Source: AP-15 sp963698995
Lineage (GTDB): Bacteria > Pseudomonadota > Alphaproteobacteria > ATCC43930 > CGMCC-115725
Length of the DNA stretch: 64,000 bases
Reading direction: 5' to 3'
Assembly (NCBI GenBank): GCA_963698995.1
Contig: CAVOTD010000007.1
Location: 372,001 to 436,000, forward strand
Part shown: positions 55,249 through 64,000 of the stretch, in pieces
How the letters are laid out: each line of letters opens with the position of its first letter
Position numbering within the stretch: position 1 is the stretch's first letter
Position numbers and translations under genes: made by a program
Notes under the pieces: generated by a model
Database searches by the model: none
The model's input: only the letters and a program-made list of their open reading frames with translations
What the model was told of the DNA's origin: nothing

Positions 55249-56208
55249 TTACCCGAGCGTTGCTTTGAGGGCGCAGACGGCCTGCGCAATGGCTCCGCGG
55301 GCGGCGGGCGTATCCGCGAGCGCATTCAGCATTACGAAATCGTGGACCGTGCCGTTGTAACGGGTCGAGGTGACCCGCACCCCCGCATTCGATAGCAGGC
55401 GGGCGTAGGCCTCGCCCTCGTCACGGAGCACATCGTTCTCGTCGACTATAACGAGCGCCTCGGGTAGGCCCGCGAGCTGGTCGAGCGAGGCATTGAGCGG
55501 CGTCGCTGTGGGTTGTTTCCGCGCGGCCGGATCAGGCAAATAGGCGTCCCAGAACCATTGCATGGCGCGCTTGGTCAACCAGGGCCCATCCGCGAAGTGG
55601 CTATAGGAGGGCGTGTCGAAACCGGCATCCGTAACCGGGTAGAACAGCACCTGGAACGCGATCTTCGGGCCGCGCCGTTGCCTCGCCATCAGGGTCACCG
55701 CGGCTGCCATGTTCCCGCCGACGCTGTCGCCTGCGACCGCAAGGCGTAAGGGATCGATGCGCAAGCTGGCGCCGTGATCGACCACGTAGCGGGTCGCGGC
55801 GTAAGCCTGCTCGATAGCGACCGGATAGCGGGCTTCCGGCGCACGGGCGTAATCGACGAACACGACCGCCGCCTCGACGCCGACCGCGATTTCTCGGACG
55901 AGCCGATCGTGCGTGTCCCGGTCGCCCAGGATCCAGCCGCCACCATGAAAATAGAGGACGACCGGCAAGACTTCGGCTGTGCCGGCCGGCCGAACGATCC
56001 GGACCGGCACCGATCCGGTGGGGCCGACCGGGAAGGCGATATCCTCGATCTGGGCGCTCGGCTTGCCGACCGGCGCAGACTGTGCGCGCTCCAGAACCGA
56101 CCGCGCGTCGGCCGGGGACAACCTGTAGATCGGCGGCGCGCCGGCCAAACCGTCGACGAATTGCTGCGTGTGGGGCTCCAGCACCAGCTGGGCTGCATCT
56201 ACTGGCAT
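55249..56208 (-). CDS. Alpha/beta hydrolase, hormone-sensitive-lipase family esterase
   Basis: 319 residues from ATG 56208. The oxyanion-hole motif HGGGW, the nucleophile elbow GDSVGG, the acid in DENDVLRDEG and the His in GTVHDF form the HSL (family IV) esterase set. It hydrolyses short- to medium-chain esters in the cytoplasm. It is preceded on the same strand by the MlaC-like gene, 77 bases away. Confidence 0.88.
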   Translation of the reverse strand: MPVDAAQLVLEPHTQQFVDGLAGAPPIYRLSPADARSVLERAQSAPVGKPSAQIEDIAFPVGPTGSVPVRIVRPAGTAEVLPVVLYFHGGGWILGDRDTHDRLVREIAVGVEAAVVFVDYARAPEARYPVAIEQAYAATRYVVDHGASLRIDPLRLAVAGDSVGGNMAAAVTLMARQRRGPKIAFQVLFYPVTDAGFDTPSYSHFADGPWLTKRAMQWFWDAYLPDPAARKQPTATPLNASLDQLAGLPEALVIVDENDVLRDEGEAYARLLSNAGVRVTSTRYNGTVHDFVMLNALADTPAARGAIAQAVCALKATLG

Positions 56209-56285
56209 GAATGCTGTTCTTTGGGTTGTGTGGCGAGCGAGACCCCGAATGACCCTGCACGGGTCACGGAGTGGCATTCTTCTCT

Positions 56286-56972
56286 TTAGAAAGACCTCGC
56301 CGTGGTCCCGGTGAGGATATCCGCCTTGCGGTTAAGGGCTACGATCAGCTGATCGATGCCCTCGTTCTTGAGGATGGCGGCGAATTCCGAGCGGCGGGTC
56401 GCTACTTCGCTGATCGCGCCATCGAGGTAGACATCGGAGATAAGCCAGCCCTCGCCGTTGCGGCGCATCAGGTAGTCGACCTTGACCGGCTCACCGTTGG
56501 CTTTGATGATCCGGCTGCGCACCATGACCCCGGACGGCCCGGGTTCTTCGCGCATCACCTCGAGCTTCTGTCCGTCATAGCTGTCGAAGCGGTCCGCATA
56601 GATCGCCGAGATGTAGCGCCCGAAGCTCTCGGTCACCTCTTGGCGCTGTGCCTCGCTTAGATTCGCCCAGGACGGGCCGACCGACAATCGCGCCATCGAA
56701 GCGATGTCGAAGCTGCGGCGAATTGCCGGCGCCAATTGGGTGAAACGCCCGCTTTGCCCCAATGTCCGGCCGTTCTTCATCGTGTTGAGCAACGCGTCGT
56801 AGAGGCCCTGTACGGTATCGCCGCCGCTCGACGGCGCGGCATGGACGGGATAGCAAAGCATGCTGAGGCCGAGCCCAGCGGCAAAAGCCGCGGCTTTCCA
56901 GATCGGCGTCTTCAGTACCATCGATTTGGTGATGGCTTGATTGAAGATCGCTGAAAAAGAGCCTATCGCCAT
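56286..56972 (-). CDS. MlaC/Ttg2D-like phospholipid-binding protein (HpnM-like)
   Basis: 228 residues from ATG 56972, preceded by an ideal AAAGGAGAGGAAAC. A signal segment at about 20-45 (AAAFAAGLGLSMLCYPVHA) is followed by the MlaC fold: GLYDALLNTMKNGRTLGQSG, FDIASMARLSVGPSWANLS, FGRYISAIYADRFDSYDG and RNGEGWLISDVYLDGAISE. The protein ferries lipids, in some Alphaproteobacteria hopanoids, across the periplasm. The same frame stays open up to another well-placed ATG at 57110 (GGAGGCCACG), so a 46-residue longer form is possible. Confidence 0.85.
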   Translation of the reverse strand: MAIGSFSAIFNQAITKSMVLKTPIWKAAAFAAGLGLSMLCYPVHAAPSSGGDTVQGLYDALLNTMKNGRTLGQSGRFTQLAPAIRRSFDIASMARLSVGPSWANLSEAQRQEVTESFGRYISAIYADRFDSYDGQKLEVMREEPGPSGVMVRSRIIKANGEPVKVDYLMRRNGEGWLISDVYLDGAISEVATRRSEFAAILKNEGIDQLIVALNRKADILTGTTARSF

Positions 56973-57325
56973 GTTTCCTCTCCTTTCGCTACAGCTGAGC
57001 CAATCCAGTCCCGGCGGGACGCGACGCCCTAAGGGCGGCAACCAATTTCCGCGATGAGGTGGCACGTTCTCGCGGTAGAGGGCTGGCTCGGCGTAGCTAA
57101 TCTTCGTCATCGTGGCCTCCGTTTGGTTTATGGCCTGCAATTTGGCGCGGTCTTGGGCGCTGGTCGCGTTAATGGTTGTGAACTTGTGTTAAGAGCGGTT
57201 TGCGGCGTCCTGCGCGCCGCGGCCGCGACGGGATCAGCAAGGGAGACAACTCGGTCAGACCCCTGTCGCATTGCAAAGTTTGGCGCGCTCGGTATCAATT
57301 GGGGGCCTGGGAGGACGATTCCCGC

Positions 57326-60160
57326 GTGGCTGACGAAACCTTCGTCTTCGGATCGTTCCGGCTGATCCCCGCGCAGCGGATGCTGCTCGACGATGGGAAA
57401 CCGCTGCGCCTCGGCAGTCGGGCCTGGGACATCCTCGTCACGCTTGTTGAAAGCGCCGGGGAGACAATCCCCAAGGAGAAGCTGATCGCCCGTACCTGGC
57501 CGGACACGGTCGTCGACGAGGGGGCGCTCCGGGTTCATGTCGCGGCGCTACGCAAGGCGCTCGGCGATGGCCGGGCGGGCAGGCGCTATGTCGCCAACAA
57601 TCCCGGGCGAGGTTACGCCTTTGTCGCACCGGTGACGCGCCAGTATTCGCGCCCGGACCCTGCATCGGCGAACGGAACTGCCGTAATCACCAATATGCCC
57701 GCGCCGCTCACGCGCATCGTCGGCCGCGACGACACCATCGCCGGGTTAACGACACAGCTGGGCCGGCGCCGTTTTCTGACCATCGTCGGTCCGGGCGGGA
57801 TCGGCAAAACCACCGTGGCGGTCGCCGTCGCGGACATCGTGCACGCGTCGTACAAGGACGGCGCTTGGTTCGTCGGGCTGGCCTCGTTGTCCGATCCCGA
57901 CCTGGTGCCGAGCGCCCTCGGCGCGGTGCTGGGGATCTCCCTGTCAGGCATCAACCCCTTATCAGGGCTGTCCGCGTGGCTGCGCGACAGGCATGCCTTG
58001 ATCGTGCTCGACAGCTGCGAGCACGTTGTCGACTCGGCGGCGGCGCTGGCCGAGGCGGTGCTGAAGGCGGCGCCCGGCGTCAGCATTTTGACGACGAGCC
58101 GCGAGCCCTTGCGGGCGGAGGGCGAGGCGCTGCATCGCCTGGCCGCGCTGGAGCTCCCGTCGGATGCGGTCGATCTCACCGCCGGCGATGCGCTGCGCTA
58201 CTCGGCCGTCCAACTGTTCAACGAGCGCGCCGTCGCGACATTGGACGGGTTCGTTCTCGACGATGCCGATGTCCCGGCAGTTCTAGATATTTGCCGCAGG
58301 CTCGATGGCGTGCCACTGGCGCTGGAACTGGCGGCTGCCCGAGTCGATGCGTTTGGCGTCAAGGGCCTCGCCGCGCTGCTCGACGATCGGTTCACCGTGC
58401 TGACGAAGGGCCGGCGCACTGCGCTGCTGCGGCACCAAACCCTGCGCGCAGCCATGGATTGGAGTTACGACCTGCTATCGGAAATCGAGCAGATCGTATT
58501 TCGGCGCCTTGCCGTCTTCCAAGGCGATTTCACAATGGAGGCGGCCGCGGCCATTGCGGCAGACGAGCGGATCAACGCTGCCAATGTGGTCGGAGGCGTC
58601 GCAAATCTGGCAGGGAAATCGCTCGTCGCGACCGACATCAGCGGTGATATCACCTATCACAGGCTACTCGACACAACGCATGTTTACGCGCTTAAAAAGC
58701 TGACCGAGAGCGCCGAGAACCAATTGATTGCATTACGCCACGCGCAGTACTATCGTGACTTCCTGACAGCAGCAGCCGCGCAGGATAAGGCCGGAGATAA
58801 CCGGCGTGCCGACTACGCGCGTGAGATCGATAATATTCGCGCAGCGCTGGGTTGGGCTTTCGGGCCCGGCCGAAATGCATCGATCGATGTGGCGTTGGCG
58901 GCAGCATCGGCGCCCGTATGGCTCGAAATGTCGCTGTTGAGTGAATGTAGCGACTGGATGGAAAAGGCTGTCGCCGGCCTCGATGCTACCGACCGCGGGA
59001 CGCGGCGCGAGATGCAGCTCCACGCTGCGCTCGGATTCTCGCTGATGTTCACTAAGGGCATGACCGACGAAGCCCAGGCCGCTCTTACTAAGGCGGTCGA
59101 ACTCGCTGAGAGCCTCAATGATCCCGATTACCAACTGCGAACCCTATTTGGTTTGTGCGTCTTCCGCTTGCGCCTTCCGGATTTCCACAGCGCGCTCGAA
59201 CTGGCTCGCAGGTGCGAGGCGGTTGCCGACCACGTCACCGATCCCAGCGGTAGGCCAACCGCCGACTGGATGCTCGGCCTCTCGCTTTTCTGCCTCGGAG
59301 ATCTGACCCGCGGGAGAATGCATATGGAGAGGGTCCGTGACGGGTCTCGGCCGGTCTCGCGGCGCGCGGAAATCATCCGCTTCGGCTTCGATCAGCGCGT
59401 ATACGCTCTGGGGATAATAGGCCTCGCTCGGTGGATCCAGGGGTTTCCCCAACAAGCAATGCAGCAGAGCCGAACCTCGATCGAGGAAGCTCAGGCGCTT
59501 CAGCATCCCGTCTCCCTATGTATAGCGATGTGGACGGGATGCCTGGTCTCGCTATGGGTCGGAGATCTGGCCGTACTCGAGCGATTGACAACAAGTCTGC
59601 TCGACCATACTGAAAAGCATTCCTTGGATAATTATCATGCGTATGGGCTTGGGTTTGATGGGGAATTGCAGGCACTGAGGGGCGATACGACCGCTGGAGT
59701 GCGGCTGCTTCGGTCCTGTTTAGATGGTTTGCGCGAAGCGCGGCACCGCGTCTTCTATTCGGTATTTCTAGGTGCCCTCGCCAAACAGCTATCGGCGGGT
59801 GGCGACGCTGCGGAGGGCCTGGCCATGGTCAACAAGGCGCTGCGGCTCGCCGAGCGCAACGGTGAATCATGGTACATGCCCGAACTCCTCCGGATCAAAG
59901 GCGAATTGCTGCTGTTGCACAGCGCGCCGATCGCCACTGAGGCGGAGGATTATTTCTTGCGTTCGCTCGCCTGGGCGCGCCGACAGGAGGCTCTGTCGTG
60001 GGAATTGCGCGCGGCTATCAGCTTCGCTCGACTCCGGCGACGGCAGGCTCGAAATGAGGAGGCGCGCGAGCTTTTAACACCGATCTATAATCAGTTCACC
60101 GAAGTCTTCGAGACAGCAGATCTGAGACAGGCGAAGGACCTTTTAGAGCACCTGGAATAA
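57326..60160 (+). CDS. Winged-helix/NTPase/TPR transcription regulator 1 (COG3903 type)
   Basis: 944 residues from GTG 57326, after GGGAGGACG. Residues about 5-100 are an OmpR-type winged helix (ETIPKEKLIARTWPDTVVDE, ALRVHVAALRKALGDG, NNPGRGYAFVAPV). An NB-ARC-like ATPase follows: Walker A GPGGIGKTT, Walker B LIVLDSCEH, STAND-type CRRLDGVPLALELAAARVD. From about 480 to the end TPR-like helices probably sense a ligand or partner. Such regulators switch on when ATP and inducer bind. It is divergent from mlaC and followed by a close paralog. Confidence 0.87.
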   Translation: MADETFVFGSFRLIPAQRMLLDDGKPLRLGSRAWDILVTLVESAGETIPKEKLIARTWPDTVVDEGALRVHVAALRKALGDGRAGRRYVANNPGRGYAFVAPVTRQYSRPDPASANGTAVITNMPAPLTRIVGRDDTIAGLTTQLGRRRFLTIVGPGGIGKTTVAVAVADIVHASYKDGAWFVGLASLSDPDLVPSALGAVLGISLSGINPLSGLSAWLRDRHALIVLDSCEHVVDSAAALAEAVLKAAPGVSILTTSREPLRAEGEALHRLAALELPSDAVDLTAGDALRYSAVQLFNERAVATLDGFVLDDADVPAVLDICRRLDGVPLALELAAARVDAFGVKGLAALLDDRFTVLTKGRRTALLRHQTLRAAMDWSYDLLSEIEQIVFRRLAVFQGDFTMEAAAAIAADERINAANVVGGVANLAGKSLVATDISGDITYHRLLDTTHVYALKKLTESAENQLIALRHAQYYRDFLTAAAAQDKAGDNRRADYAREIDNIRAALGWAFGPGRNASIDVALAAASAPVWLEMSLLSECSDWMEKAVAGLDATDRGTRREMQLHAALGFSLMFTKGMTDEAQAALTKAVELAESLNDPDYQLRTLFGLCVFRLRLPDFHSALELARRCEAVADHVTDPSGRPTADWMLGLSLFCLGDLTRGRMHMERVRDGSRPVSRRAEIIRFGFDQRVYALGIIGLARWIQGFPQQAMQQSRTSIEEAQALQHPVSLCIAMWTGCLVSLWVGDLAVLERLTTSLLDHTEKHSLDNYHAYGLGFDGELQALRGDTTAGVRLLRSCLDGLREARHRVFYSVFLGALAKQLSAGGDAAEGLAMVNKALRLAERNGESWYMPELLRIKGELLLLHSAPIATEAEDYFLRSLAWARRQEALSWELRAAISFARLRRRQARNEEARELLTPIYNQFTEVFETADLRQAKDLLEHLE

Positions 60161-60410
60161 GCCAGCAGCCCTTTCTCGGCGCGGAGCAGATTGTCAATTA
60201 CAAGCCACGCAAGTGCCGCGGCAGCAATGTCGCTGAGTATCGCTAGAAACAGTACCATTAAGGCGGGCCGGAGCTCAGTAGTCGGTTAGCAACGTCATTG
60301 CTGCCAGCCGGAACGCACGATCGCGTGAATGGGTGCTGAGCGGATCTTGGTCGCGTTGCCAAATCTTCAGATGTCTGTATGAATTGGCAGGCACTTCAGG
60401 ACGATTCCCG

Positions 60411-63254
60411 GTGGATGACGAAACCTTCGTCTTCGGGTCGTTCCGGCTGATCCCCGCGCAGCGGATGCTGCTCGACGACGGGAGGCCGCTGCGCCTCGGC
60501 AGTCGCGCCTTGGACATCCTTCTCACGCTTGTTGAAAGCGCCGGCGAGACGATCCCCAAGGAGAAGCTCATCGCCCGCACCTGGCCCGACACGGTCGTCG
60601 ACGAGGGGGCGCTCCGGGTGCATGTCGCGGCGCTGCGCAAGGCGCTCGGCGACGGCCGCACCGGCAGGCGCTACGTCGCCAACAACCCCGGCCGAGGGTA
60701 TGCCTTTGTCGCACCGGTGACGCGCGAGCATGCGGGCCCGGACCCTGCGTCGGCGGACGGAGCGGCCGTAGTCAACAATCTGCCGGCGGCGCTCACGCGC
60801 GTCATCGGCCGTGACGACGTCGTCCCCGCGCTGGCGAGGCAGCTGGCCCGGCGCCGCTTGCTGACCATCGTCGGTCCGGGCGGGATCGGCAAAACCACCG
60901 TGGCGGTCGCCGTCGCGGACATCGTGCGCGCGTCGTACAAGGACGGCGTATGGTTCGTCGGGCTGGCCCCGTTGTCCGATCCCGACCTGGTGCCGAGCGT
61001 GCTCGGCGCCGCGCTGGGGATCCCTCCTTCGGGCACCGACCTCGTGCGGGGGTTGGCCGCGTGGCTGCGCGACAAGACTGCCCTGATCGTGCTCGACAGC
61101 TGCGAGCACGTTATCGACGCGGCGGCGGCGCTGGCCGAGGCGGTGCTGAAGGCGGCGCCCGGCGTCAGCATTTTGACGACGAGCCGCGAGCCCCTGCGGG
61201 CAGAGGGCGAATCGCTGCATCGCCTGGCCGCGCTGGAACTCCCGTCGGACCCGGTCGATCTCGCCGCCGGCGATGCGCTGCACTACTCGGCCGTCCAGCT
61301 GTTCAACGAGCGCGCGATGGCGGCCGTGGATGGGTTCACCCTTGCCGATGCGGACGTGCCGGCGGTTCTGGAGATTTGTCGCAGGCTCGACGGCATCCCG
61401 CTGGCGCTCGAACTGGCAGCGGCTCGGGTCGACGTCTTTGGCGTTCGGGACTTGGCGGCGCATCTCGACGATCGCTTTCGGGTTCTGACGAGCGGCCGGC
61501 GCACCGCTCTGCCCCGACATCAGACGCTCGGCGCGGCGCTCGACTGGAGCTATCAGCTCCTCCCGGAAGAGGAGCGCGCGGTCCTGCGTCGCCTCAGCGT
61601 GTTCGCCGGCGATTTCCCGTTGGAGGCTGCGGTTGCCATCGCCGCGGATCCTAGTCCGTCCGAGATCGTCGACCATGTCGCGAACCTCGTCAGCAAATCG
61701 CTAGTCGCCGCCGATCCTCGCGGCGAGATCGCTCAGTATCGTCTCCTCGACACCACGCGCCTCTACGCCTTCGAGAAGCTCAAGAGTTCGGGCGAACTCC
61801 AACAAGTCGCCCGACGCCACGCGGAATATTATCAAGCCTTGTTCGCGCCGGCCCAAGCCGAGAGCGAGTCGCGGCCGCAAGCCGAGTGGCTGGCGATCTA
61901 CGGCCGGCATCTCGACAATGTGCGCGCCGGCCTCGATTGGGCATTTTCCCCCGAGGGCGACCCGCAGATCGGCGTGGCGTTGACCATCGCCGTTGTCCCG
62001 CTATGGGTCCAGCTTTCACTGTTGGGCGAGTGCCGCGAGCGGGTCGAGCGGGCGCTGGCCCGCCTCGACAGCGCCGATGCCGCGACCGCGCGACCACGCA
62101 TGCAGCTTCTCGCGGAGCTTGGCTGGTCGCTGATGTACGGCGTCGGCCGTGCGCGCGAGGCCGGCCCCGCCTGGGCGAGCACGCTCCAGCTCGCGGAAAG
62201 GCTCGACGACACGGGCTATCGGCTGCGTGCCCTCTGGAGCTTGTGCATCGATCAATTCAACAATGGCGATCTTCGCGCTGCGCTCGAATTCGCCCGGCGC
62301 TTCGCCGCTTTGGCGGCACAGACCAGCGATGCGATCGATTTGATGATGGCCGATCGTATCCTCGCCACGGCTCTGCATTACTTCGGCGACCAACGAGAGG
62401 CGCGCCATCATATCGACCGCGCGCTCGCCCAGCTTGCTGCCTTGGCGCAGCAACCTCAGATCGTCCGCGTGCGGTTCGAAATGCGGGTGTCGACCCACTA
62501 TTTCCAGGCTCGCATCCTGTGGCTGCAAGGATTTGCCGACCAGGCGCTGCGTGTGGTCGAGCACAATATCGAGGAAGGTAACGCCGTCGGGCAGGCCTTG
62601 TCCTTTTGCAGCGTCCTGGGCCAGGGGGCATGCCCGATCGCTTTCTGGGCCGGCGATCTCGACGCCGCCGAGCGCTACGGCGCGATGCTCCTCGACCATA
62701 CCGAGCGTCACCCGGTGCGTCTGTGGCACGTCTGGGCTCGCTGCTTCAACGGCCTGGTGATCGCCAAGCGCGGCGATCTCGACGCCGGGCTGCGGGCGCT
62801 GCGCGGCGCACTCGAACAGGCCGGCGAGGCGAGGTTTCTGCCGCGCTTCCTGCTGCTGCTTGGCGAACTGGCGGCTTGCCTCGGCACAGCAGGCGAGGTC
62901 GGGCTGGGGCTCGAAACTATCGACGAGACGCTCGCCCGCTGTGAAGCCCGCGACGAACGGTGGTACGTGGCCGAGCTGCTCCGCATCAAGGGCGAACTCG
63001 TCATATTGGAGGGTGCGGCCGACGCCGCTACCTCTGCCGAAGGACACTTCCGGCGGGCGCTCGAATGGGCTGGCCGGCAGCAGGCGCTCGCTTGGGAGCT
63101 GCGGACGGCGACGAGCCTCGCACGGGTCTGGCAACGTCAACACCGCGTTGCTGACTCGCGCGAGCTGCTGAGATCGGTGTACGGCCGCTTCACTGAGGGT
63201 TTCGCAACAGTGGACTTGCGACAGGCGAAGTCCTTGTTGGAGGAATTGGCGTAA
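60411..63254 (+). CDS. Winged-helix/NTPase/TPR transcription regulator 2, tandem paralog
   Basis: 947 residues from GTG 60411, with AGGACG upstream. Domain order is the same as in the preceding gene. In the first 100 residues I count about five differences from it, and the ATPase region is also very close, whereas the TPR half differs throughout (for example GECRERVERALARLDSAD versus the corresponding SECSDWMEKAVAGLDATD). The 250-base gap before it has no other gene or clear promoter. Near-identical DNA-binding domains imply shared operators. Confidence 0.87.
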   Translation: MDDETFVFGSFRLIPAQRMLLDDGRPLRLGSRALDILLTLVESAGETIPKEKLIARTWPDTVVDEGALRVHVAALRKALGDGRTGRRYVANNPGRGYAFVAPVTREHAGPDPASADGAAVVNNLPAALTRVIGRDDVVPALARQLARRRLLTIVGPGGIGKTTVAVAVADIVRASYKDGVWFVGLAPLSDPDLVPSVLGAALGIPPSGTDLVRGLAAWLRDKTALIVLDSCEHVIDAAAALAEAVLKAAPGVSILTTSREPLRAEGESLHRLAALELPSDPVDLAAGDALHYSAVQLFNERAMAAVDGFTLADADVPAVLEICRRLDGIPLALELAAARVDVFGVRDLAAHLDDRFRVLTSGRRTALPRHQTLGAALDWSYQLLPEEERAVLRRLSVFAGDFPLEAAVAIAADPSPSEIVDHVANLVSKSLVAADPRGEIAQYRLLDTTRLYAFEKLKSSGELQQVARRHAEYYQALFAPAQAESESRPQAEWLAIYGRHLDNVRAGLDWAFSPEGDPQIGVALTIAVVPLWVQLSLLGECRERVERALARLDSADAATARPRMQLLAELGWSLMYGVGRAREAGPAWASTLQLAERLDDTGYRLRALWSLCIDQFNNGDLRAALEFARRFAALAAQTSDAIDLMMADRILATALHYFGDQREARHHIDRALAQLAALAQQPQIVRVRFEMRVSTHYFQARILWLQGFADQALRVVEHNIEEGNAVGQALSFCSVLGQGACPIAFWAGDLDAAERYGAMLLDHTERHPVRLWHVWARCFNGLVIAKRGDLDAGLRALRGALEQAGEARFLPRFLLLLGELAACLGTAGEVGLGLETIDETLARCEARDERWYVAELLRIKGELVILEGAADAATSAEGHFRRALEWAGRQQALAWELRTATSLARVWQRQHRVADSRELLRSVYGRFTEGFATVDLRQAKSLLEELA

Positions 63255-63346
63255 CCCGGGAAGCGGGAGGCGCGAGTCGCCGTACGACACCGAGCCACCT
63301 CCGCTGCCGGCAAACCTTGTCGTCTGATGGCGTACTGCGCTCGCGG

Positions 63347-64000
63347 TTATTCGCCCATCAGGATTTCGGCGATCGCGATCCCGCTTTCTCCAGCAACGGC
63401 GTAGAGCAGATACACCCGCCCGTTTTCTTCGAAGATGGCGGGATCGCGCAGTTGATTTACCTGCCCGTAGGCGGTGCTGCGCACCGACGCAACGAGCGGT
63501 GCGTCTGCGCCCTCCCAGCTGCGCTCCGGCCGGAGGATTTCGCTGGGTGCGCTTGACTTCCAGCTACGCCAATCGCCGGCGAGCTCGATCCGGCTCAGGA
63601 GAATTCTTTCCGGCGTATCGCCAACCTGCGTCCAGAAGACCCAGAGCTCGCCGCCGCGCTTCATCACGGCTGAATGACGCATGCTGGGGTTGAATAAATT
63701 CGGGCCCGGGTCGAACCCGTGCATGCCGTCCGTCGAGCGATAGAGCTGCCCCGGCATAGCGATTGCGTAGGTCATGCCGTCGTGCTCAAAGGCGCGCATG
63801 TAGGGGCGCCCCAATACCTCCGGCCGGGCGTTAAAGTCGATGCCGTTCCGCGATGTGGCGACGCGCGTAACCTGTGTCCCAACGTCATCGAGGCCGTGGA
63901 AGTACATGACGATCCGCCGCCCCGGGGTGTCGACATGCACGTCCGGTGACGCAATGTGCGGCGTCGTGATCTCCAAAAGCAGATCGTGGGAGATCACGAC
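63347..64000 (-). CDS. Beta-propeller protein, GH43/arabinanase-like (5' end outside window)
   Basis: The frame is open to the window end, so the N-terminus is missing; 216 residues are visible. Repeated blades contain GRRIVMYFHGLD, VATSRNGIDFNARPEVLG, AMPGQLYRSTDGMHGFDPGPNLF, LWVFWTQVGDTPERILLSRIEL and LRDPAIFEENGRVYLLYAVAGESGIAIAEI. This is a five-bladed propeller of glycoside-hydrolase type; catalytic acids cannot be assigned. No signal visible. Confidence 0.75.
   Translation of the reverse strand, partial: VVISHDLLLEITTPHIASPDVHVDTPGRRIVMYFHGLDDVGTQVTRVATSRNGIDFNARPEVLGRPYMRAFEHDGMTYAIAMPGQLYRSTDGMHGFDPGPNLFNPSMRHSAVMKRGGELWVFWTQVGDTPERILLSRIELAGDWRSWKSSAPSEILRPERSWEGADAPLVASVRSTAYGQVNQLRDPAIFEENGRVYLLYAVAGESGIAIAEILMGE

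Noticed and set aside
57326..63254. STAND-type NTPases as an anti-phage Avs-like system
   Set aside because: Their N-terminal domain is an OmpR-type DNA-binding winged helix, not a nuclease or other effector, so they are regulators.
1..64000. CRISPR arrays or tRNA/rRNA genes
   Set aside because: No regularly spaced repeats, rRNA-like stretches or convincing tRNA cloverleaf were noticed by reading; a covariance-model scan was not possible.

Overview
The window is a GC-rich bacterial chromosome segment and looks alphaproteobacterial. The evidence is a run of families typical of that class: an S4/Hsp15-like protein, FdxA ferredoxin, a CarD regulator, an efp/epmA pair, an HpnM/MlaC-like protein, short-chain dehydrogenases with a sugar ABC importer, an LLM flavin oxidoreductase and an amidohydrolase. 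I cannot fix the genus; a soil or plant-associated Rhizobiales or Rhodospirillales relative is my inference. No rRNA, tRNA, CRISPR array, complete prophage or insertion sequence was recognised.

Layout. 0-2.5 kb: C-terminal part of an SUV3-like helicase and an S4 RNA-binding protein. 2.5-9.1 kb: two divergent three-gene sets of Tad-type pseudopilins (TadE/TadG), with no secretion ATPase, secretin or platform genes. 9.2-14.4 kb: a minus-strand glycosylation set (CgeB-like glycosyltransferase, GT39-like membrane glycosyltransferase, methyltransferase, polyprenyl-phosphate GT2, small EamA/SMR-type flippase). 14.5-17 kb: TerB, FdxA, CarD and a frameshifted phosphoesterase relative. 17-21.9 kb: a decayed sugar or polyol operon, with two broken SDR genes, an ABC ATPase and two permeases, and only the two ends of the binding protein left. 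21.9-29.5 kb: ClC channel, a secreted knottin-like peptide gene interrupted at an A8 run, an OmpA/MotA-like envelope pair, suhB, efp and epmA. 29.5-34.6 kb: cupin, a glutaredoxin-DinB pseudogene, and a minus-strand thiolase, agmatinase and ornithine decarboxylase series in which both polyamine genes have leader structures with very short upstream ORFs. 34.7-46.4 kb: mixed metabolism and transport, many genes with single-base indels. 46.4-57 kb: catabolic-type enzymes and small unknown genes. 57.3-63.3 kb: two tandem winged-helix/NTPase/TPR regulators. A truncated beta-propeller protein closes the window.

The most interesting items are the predicted leader-ORF control of agmatinase and ornithine decarboxylase, the secreted inhibitor-cystine-knot-like peptide next to an envelope motor-like pair, the orphan divergent pseudopilin sets beside a complete polyprenyl-sugar glycosylation kit, the collapsed binding protein of the ABC operon, and the tandem regulators whose sensor halves have diverged while the DNA-binding halves stayed almost identical.

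At least fifteen to twenty indels break otherwise well-conserved genes between about 16.7 and 51.7 kb, while none was seen in the first 16 kb or last 12 kb. Most look like single-base insertions. Sequencing or assembly error is a serious explanation for many of them, so pseudogene calls there are provisional. The DinB pseudogene (nonsense codons) and the binding-protein remnant (large deletion) are harder to explain that way.
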